NCBI RefSeq assembly: GCF_001426085.1
Contig: NZ_LMRR01000042.1
Span: 26,129 to 90,128, forward strand
DNA from: Rhodococcus sp. Leaf278
GTDB taxonomy: Bacteria > Actinomycetota > Actinomycetes > Mycobacteriales > Mycobacteriaceae
Direction: 5' to 3'
DNA length: 64,000 nucleotides
In this document: piece after piece, positions 57,219 to 64,000 of the stretch
Layout of the letters: each line of letters starts with the position of its first letter
How positions within the stretch are numbered: position 1 is the first letter of the stretch
Notes under the pieces: generated by a model
What the model was told of the DNA's origin: nothing
Database searches by the model: none
The model's input: only the letters and a program-made list of their open reading frames with translations
Position numbers and translations under genes: made by a program

Positions 57219-57283
57219 TCGGTGGCGGGGCTGGGTCGCTAAAAGGGACCGAAGGTGTCCGCATTCGGTGGCATCGTGTGGAT

Positions 57284-58273
57284 ATGAAGGAAACCTCGGC
57301 CCGGCTGTTGCGGCTGTTGTCGCTCCTGCAGACCCGTCGCGACTGGGCGGGTGCGGAGCTGGCAGAGCGGCTCGATGTCACTCCGCGGACGCTGCGACGC
57401 GATGTGGACAAGCTGCGCGATATCGGATACCCCGTCAATGCCACGCCGGGGGTCGGCGGCGGCTATCAGCTCGGCCCCGGCGCGGAGATGCCGCCACTGC
57501 TGCTCGACGACGACGAAGCACTGGCGGTGGCGTTCGGCTTGCAATCCGCCGCCGGCGGGTCGGTGGCAGGCATCGGCGAGGCGTCGCTGCGGGCCTTGAC
57601 GAAGCTGCGTCAGGTGATGCCGTCGCGCATCCAGCATCGGCTCGACGCGCTGCGCATCGACGTGGTGGAACAGACGCCACGTTCGGCGGTGGATGCCTCG
57701 GTGCTGTCGACGGTGGCGGCGGTGTGTCACCGGCACGAGCGGCTCCGATTCGACTACCGCAAACACGACGGTTCCGAGTCCAGGCGTGAGGTGGAGCCGT
57801 ACAGCCTGGTGCGGGCGGGAGCGCGCTGGTATCTCCTGGGATGGGATGTGCTGCGGGAGGATTGGCGATCGTATCGAGTCGATCGTCTGATTCCGAAGAT
57901 CCCGACGGGTCCTCGGTTCACCCCGCGCGAGCTGCCTGCCGGCGGGGCTGCCGCGTTCGTCTCGAAGGGTATCGATCGCGCGTTCACTCAGGTGCAGGCG
58001 AGGATCGCGCTGCATGCACCGATCGAGACCATCGCTCCGATGATCGACGAACAATGGGGCGCAATCGAATCCATCGACGAGCACACCTGCGCTGTGATTC
58101 TGTCCGGCGATTCGCTGCCGTCGATCGCGCGGTGGCTGGCAGCGTTCGATACCGATTTCACCGTGCTCGATCCACCAGAACTACGTGACGAATGCCGAGT
58201 CGTCGCCGAGCGGCACGCGAGACTGACCGACCGGTACCTGGCGGCGGTTCACTCTCCGGTAACCGACGCGTGA
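57284..58273 (+). CDS. WYL-domain transcriptional regulator
   Basis: A 329-residue protein. The N-terminal HTH_11 winged helix is [44 protein letters not shown] (about 6-50), followed by GGGYQLGPG. The WYL ligand-binding domain (about 140-225) includes [28 protein letters not shown], and a WCX domain follows. WYL proteins sense nucleic acids or nucleotides and often control DNA-damage or defence genes. It is the first gene of a plus-strand cassette with a nuclease gene 13 bp downstream. Targets unknown. Confidence 0.92.
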   Translation: MKETSARLLRLLSLLQTRRDWAGAELAERLDVTPRTLRRDVDKLRDIGYPVNATPGVGGGYQLGPGAEMPPLLLDDDEALAVAFGLQSAAGGSVAGIGEASLRALTKLRQVMPSRIQHRLDALRIDVVEQTPRSAVDASVLSTVAAVCHRHERLRFDYRKHDGSESRREVEPYSLVRAGARWYLLGWDVLREDWRSYRVDRLIPKIPTGPRFTPRELPAGGAAAFVSKGIDRAFTQVQARIALHAPIETIAPMIDEQWGAIESIDEHTCAVILSGDSLPSIARWLAAFDTDFTVLDPPELRDECRVVAERHARLTDRYLAAVHSPVTDA

Positions 58274-58285
58274 GTCAATGGACCG

Positions 58286-59101
58286 ATGACGTCACCACTC
58301 GGTTTCGACCCGGAGTTTCTGTCCGACATCGACGTTCCTCTGCCCGATCGCGCAGGCCTGGTGGTGCTGCCGTACACGCACTTCTCGGTGTCCATCGACC
58401 CCGATCGACGCCTCGCCGCGGTCACCGGCGTCAACATCGACGGCATGAGCTTAAAAGACGTCGAGCGGGGCGACGACTGGCGCTTGGACGACCGACTGCC
58501 GGCGTCACAGCAGGCCGGTAACGAGCTGTACAAGAACAACGACCTTGATCGCGGGCACCTGGTTCGCAGGCGAGACCCGGTGTGGGGCGAGCTGCCGGTG
58601 GCCACTCGCGCCAACCAGGACACATTCCACTACACAGTCTGCGCTCCGCAGACGGCCACGCTGAACCAGTCCAAAACACTGTGGCTGGGGCTCGAGGATT
58701 ACGTTCTGGGCTACGCAGAGCAATACGGCCAACGACTTTCGGTGTTCAGCGGCTGCATCTTCGCCGACGACGATCCGATCTACCGAGGCATCGCAATTCC
58801 GCGGCAGTTCTTCAAAATCGCTGTGTGGTCGCAGGATTCGAGTCCTGCGTGCACCGGCTACGTGCTGGACCAGTCGCCGTCCCTCGACCCGATCCTCGAC
58901 AAGCCGCTGCGACTCGAGACCGATCCCCCGCCCCTCGGCCCCTACCGGACGTACCAGGTTCCGGTCGCCGACATCGCGTCCGCCACCGGTCTCGAACTGA
59001 GCCTGCTCATCGACGCCGATCGGTACGCACCGGTGGCCGCGGCCCGTGCCGAGGCGTCGAGGTGGACCGAGCTGACGCGACTGTCTGACATCCACCTCTG
59101 A
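58286..59101 (+). CDS. DNA/RNA non-specific endonuclease (NucA/NUC1 family)
   Basis: A 271-residue protein. The DRGH catalytic motif is clear in NNDLDRGHLVRRRDPVWG (DRGH at about 89-92, His the base). ATRANQDTFHYTVCAPQ supplies the metal-binding Asn (N110-N130 region), and VFSGCIFADDDPIYRG follows. There is no signal peptide, which is unusual since most NUC1 nucleases are exported with an inhibitor or targeted to organelles. It follows the WYL gene by 12 bp in the same operon. A defence, toxin or DNA-scavenging role is possible; no inhibitor gene is obvious. Confidence 0.9.
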   Translation: MTSPLGFDPEFLSDIDVPLPDRAGLVVLPYTHFSVSIDPDRRLAAVTGVNIDGMSLKDVERGDDWRLDDRLPASQQAGNELYKNNDLDRGHLVRRRDPVWGELPVATRANQDTFHYTVCAPQTATLNQSKTLWLGLEDYVLGYAEQYGQRLSVFSGCIFADDDPIYRGIAIPRQFFKIAVWSQDSSPACTGYVLDQSPSLDPILDKPLRLETDPPPLGPYRTYQVPVADIASATGLELSLLIDADRYAPVAAARAEASRWTELTRLSDIHL

Positions 59102-59202
59102 ACGAACCAAGTGGTTTGATATGAAATCGTGACGCGCACAATCGATGGATGCCAATAGCATTGCTCAGCATCTGACGGAACGTCGAAGAACAGGGGTCCG
59201 AC

Positions 59203-59706
59203 ATGCGTAGACGATGGACGACGGCACTGGTGGCGCTGGCGATGACGGTGGCCGCACTGTTCGTCTCGGGTGGCACGGCGGCGGCCGCGCCGCACTCCCA
59301 TCTCGCGACCGTATCGATCCCGAGCGCGTACCCCTGGGAAGCGCCGTACACGCTCGAGGTCAACGGCTACAGCGGCCTTCGATCCGACTTCGGCGGGCCG
59401 TATCACGCATTCCTTGCGATCACCGCGCAGCCGCCGACCACCGACCCGATCTACAGCCAGAACTGGCGTTTTCTGTCGTTCGCTTCGCACACCGAAGTGC
59501 AGTGGCGCAACACGACGACCGGGGCCTCGGGCGTCGCACACGAGGACAGGAATGCGCGGTATCCGTGGGGTGAGGCGTACATCGACACCGGTCTCGGGTG
59601 GGTCGAGTACACGATCACGGTCACCTCTGGAGCATTCGTTCAGCAGCTGAATCCGCAGCGGGTCACGTCGTCCGGCGCACTCGAAGTGTCCATGAATCCG
59701 TTCTGA
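59203..59706 (+). CDS. Small secreted protein of unknown function
   Basis: A 167-residue protein with a typical Sec signal: MRRRWTT, a hydrophobic core ALVALAMTVAALFVSG, and an AAAAPH cleavage region near 30. The mature part (about 137 residues) is rich in aromatic residues and strands (YTLEVNGYSG, YHAFLAITAQ, NWRFLSFASHTEVQW, WVEYTITV), suggesting a small beta-sandwich. I recognise no family. It lies 101 bp past the nuclease gene, so it may be separately transcribed. Confidence 0.8.
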   Translation: MRRRWTTALVALAMTVAALFVSGGTAAAAPHSHLATVSIPSAYPWEAPYTLEVNGYSGLRSDFGGPYHAFLAITAQPPTTDPIYSQNWRFLSFASHTEVQWRNTTTGASGVAHEDRNARYPWGEAYIDTGLGWVEYTITVTSGAFVQQLNPQRVTSSGALEVSMNPF

Positions 59707-59709
59707 CGG

Positions 59710-60585
59710 TCAGGCTTGCGTAGCGGCCAAACGGACGAAGGCTGCGGCGTCGATGGTCTCGCCGCGTGCCGTCGGGTCGATCCCGGCCTCGCGGAGGCGT
59801 CGTTCGGCGGCAACCGGGGAACCGGCCCACCCGGCCAGGGCTGCTCGTAAAGTCTTGCGCCGCTGCGCGAATGCGGCATCGATCGCGGCGAAGACGGCCT
59901 TGCGATGCGCTGTGTCCGTCGGCCACGGTGGCTCGGCGTACCGATCGATGCGAACCAGGCCCGACTCGACCTTGGGCACCGGCCAGAACACCGAACGGCC
60001 CACTGCGCCTGCCCTTTTGACATCACCGAAGAATCTGGCCTTGACGCTGGGAATGCCGTAGATCTTGCTTCCCGGTACCGCGGCCAGTCGATCGGCGACC
60101 TCGGCCTGGACCATCACCACGGCCACCCTCAGGCTCGGCAGTTCCGAGAACAGATGGATCAGCACGGGAACGGCGACGTTGTAGGGAAGATTGGCCACCA
60201 GGGCGGTCGGCTCGCCGGCGATGTCTGCTGCACGGATACGAAGGGCGTCGAACTCGATGACCGTCAGGCGGTCGGCCAGAGTCGGGGCGCGGTCGGCCAC
60301 CGTGATCGGCAGACGGGTCGCGAGCTTGGGGTCGATCTCGACCGCAATGACGGCCTCGGCGACATCGAGCAGCGCGAGTGTCAGCGATCCGAGCCCTGGA
60401 CCGACCTCGAGCACCGTGTCCTGCGGGCCGACGCCCGCCGAGGCGACGATGCGTCGAACGGTGTTGGCGTCGTGGACGAAATTCTGCCCGAGCTGTTTGG
60501 TGGGCCGAACATCGAGCTCGGCGGCGAGAGAACGGACCTCGGCAGGACCGAGCAGAGCCGCAGCTCCCCTCACATGTTCGGACAC
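59710..60585 (-). CDS. ksgA: 16S rRNA dimethyladenosine transferase KsgA (RsmA)
   Basis: A 291-residue methyltransferase that dimethylates two adenines in helix 45 of 16S rRNA during 30S maturation. GTG 60585. The SAM site is [15 protein letters not shown], the acidic VEIDPKLA follows, and the catalytic [11 protein letters not shown] motif (NLPY) is intact. [39 protein letters not shown] is the conserved C-terminal entry. 22 bp downstream of rpfB. Normal length. Confidence 0.97.
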   Translation of the reverse strand: MSEHVRGAAALLGPAEVRSLAAELDVRPTKQLGQNFVHDANTVRRIVASAGVGPQDTVLEVGPGLGSLTLALLDVAEAVIAVEIDPKLATRLPITVADRAPTLADRLTVIEFDALRIRAADIAGEPTALVANLPYNVAVPVLIHLFSELPSLRVAVVMVQAEVADRLAAVPGSKIYGIPSVKARFFGDVKRAGAVGRSVFWPVPKVESGLVRIDRYAEPPWPTDTAHRKAVFAAIDAAFAQRRKTLRAALAGWAGSPVAAERRLREAGIDPTARGETIDAAAFVRLAATQA

Positions 60586-60607
60586 TGGGGAGACTCTACT
60601 GAGGCGA

Positions 60608-62664
<2,057 letters not shown>

Positions 62665-62685
62665 GATCGTTAGAGTAGGCGCACC

Positions 62686-64000
62686 ATGACTGCGCCAGCT
62701 GATGCCTCACGGCCACCCTTCTACGTCACCACGGCGATCGCGTACCCCAACGGCGCTCCCCACATCGGGCACGCCTACGAGTACATCGCCACCGACGCCA
62801 TCGCGCGCTTCAAGCGCCTCGACGGTTACGACGTGCGATTCCTGACGGGAACCGACGAGCACGGGCTCAAGATGCAGCAGACCGCTCAGACCGAGGGCGT
62901 CGACGTACGCGAACTCGCCGCTCGCAACTCCGATGCGTTCCAGACGGCCCAGGATCTGCTGAAGATCTCGTACGGACGCTTCATTCGCACCACCGACGCC
63001 GATCACCACGCCGCGAGCCAGGAACTGTGGAAGCGGATGGAAGCGAACGGCGACATCTACCTGGACTCGTACTCCGGCTGGTACTCGGTGCGCGACGAGG
63101 CGTTCTATACCGAGGCCGAAACGACTCTCGGTGAGGACGGCTCCCGCGTCGCGACGGAGACGAACACTCCGGTCGAGTGGACCGAGGAGTCGTCGTACTT
63201 CTTCCGGCTCTCGAACTACCAGGACAAGCTTCTCGAGCTGTACGACGCGTCGCCGGACTTCATCGCACCGAACACACGCCGAAACGAGATCGTGAATTTC
63301 GTCAAGGGCGGACTGCGCGATCTGTCGATCTCGCGCACCACATTCGACTGGGGTGTACCGGTTCCCGGCGATCCCGCGCATGTCATGTACGTGTGGGTCG
63401 ACGCGCTGACCAACTACCTGACCGGCGCCGGCTACCCGGACCTCGAGTCCGAATCGTTCCGCACGTTCTGGCCTGCCGATCTCCACGTCATCGGCAAGGA
63501 CATCACTCGCTTCCACACCGTCTACTGGCCGGCGTTCCTGATGTCCGCAGGCATCGAGCTCCCCAAGCGGGTGTTCGTGCACGGGTTCTTGAACGTCAAG
63601 GGCGAGAAGATGTCCAAGTCTCTCGGCAACGTGCTGGACCCGCAGTCGTTGGTGGAGAACTACGGTCTCGATCCGGTGCGCTTCTTCTTCCTGCGCGAGG
63701 TCTCGTTCGGTCAGGACGGCAGCTACAGCCACGAGGCCATCGTCGCCCGCGTCAACGCGGATCTGTCCAACGAACTCGGCAATCTCGCGCAGCGTTCGTT
63801 GACGATGGTCGCGAAGAACCTGGAAGGACAGCTTCCGACACCGGGCGACTTCACCGCCGAGGACGAGGCGATGCTGGCCCGCGCGGACGCGCTGTTGGAT
63901 ATCTGCCGACGCGAATTCGACGTGCAGGCAATCCATTCCGCGCTCGAGGCGATCTGGTCGGTACTCGGTGAAACCAACCGCTACTTCTCGCTGCAGCAGC
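62686..64000 (+). CDS. metG: Methionyl-tRNA synthetase (3' end outside window)
   Basis: The first 438 residues are visible. It charges tRNA-Met. The class Ia HIGH motif is [17 protein letters not shown] (about 23-39); KMSKS is in [17 protein letters not shown]. The zinc-knuckle Cys residues of the MetG1 type are absent in the stretch near 120-170, placing it in the MetG2-like group without zinc found in mycobacteria. The frame is open to the window edge. ATG 62686 follows weak ribosome-site sequence. Confidence 0.96.
   Translation, partial: MTAPADASRPPFYVTTAIAYPNGAPHIGHAYEYIATDAIARFKRLDGYDVRFLTGTDEHGLKMQQTAQTEGVDVRELAARNSDAFQTAQDLLKISYGRFIRTTDADHHAASQELWKRMEANGDIYLDSYSGWYSVRDEAFYTEAETTLGEDGSRVATETNTPVEWTEESSYFFRLSNYQDKLLELYDASPDFIAPNTRRNEIVNFVKGGLRDLSISRTTFDWGVPVPGDPAHVMYVWVDALTNYLTGAGYPDLESESFRTFWPADLHVIGKDITRFHTVYWPAFLMSAGIELPKRVFVHGFLNVKGEKMSKSLGNVLDPQSLVENYGLDPVRFFFLREVSFGQDGSYSHEAIVARVNADLSNELGNLAQRSLTMVAKNLEGQLPTPGDFTAEDEAMLARADALLDICRREFDVQAIHSALEAIWSVLGETNRYFSLQQ

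Overview
The window comes from a high-GC actinobacterium of the Mycobacteriales, most likely Rhodococcus. The evidence is the order mfd, mazG, lpqU-like, eno, ftsB-like, DUF501, ppx, tRNA-Leu and glmU, prs, rplY, pth, FAAL, prfC, ispE, ksgA, rpfB, tatD, metG. From memory this is the Rv1007c-Rv1026 neighbourhood of Mycobacterium tuberculosis. A mycobacterial ergothioneine set, many GTG/TTG starts and many GC-rich antisense shadow frames agree. The genus call is inference.

Bases 1 to about 9200 are accessory. They hold a partial parA, about 1.15 kb without a convincing gene, a divergent xis / XRE-regulator pair and a tyrosine integrase. Next comes a tightly overlapped, AT-richer minus-strand operon of four genes: a PRPP-motif phosphoribosyltransferase-like protein, an ORC/CDC6-like P-loop ATPase, an unrecognised 331-residue protein and an N6-adenine DNA methyltransferase. 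The island abuts the 3' end of a tRNA-Leu(UAA) gene, a typical attachment site. The operon looks like a phage-defence system and is the most interesting locus here.

Bases 9.3-18.6 kb hold a short-chain fatty acid transporter, ppx-DUF501-ftsB-like-eno, a lipoprotein transglycosylase, and the EfeUOB iron importer preceded by two DtxR/IdeR-like boxes. Bases 18.9-27 kb hold a SNF2 ATPase with a separate SWIM protein, a DHFR-like protein, and mazG-mfd. Bases 26.8-30.3 kb carry three TetR-family regulators, one resembling gamma-butyrolactone receptors, an exported or anchored hydrolase and tRNA-Gln. Then come glmU-prs (cell-wall UDP-GlcNAc and PRPP supply), a Cys-rich coiled-coil protein, a two-component system fused by overlap to an ABC transporter operon, and a DUF559 gene broken by one in-frame TAA.

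Bases 38.7-44.3 kb encode ergothioneine biosynthesis: egtABCD in one overlapping operon and egtE divergent. After an EamA transporter / TetR pair come rplY, pth, a fatty-acyl-AMP ligase, prfC, pnuC, a hydroxyisobutyryl-CoA hydrolase-like gene, an ABC-F protein and ispE. A three-gene plus-strand cassette (WYL regulator, DRGH nuclease, secreted protein) separates ispE from ksgA-rpfB-tatD. A partial metG ends the window. Three families of short dispersed repeats, two of them clearly palindromic, sit at gene ends.
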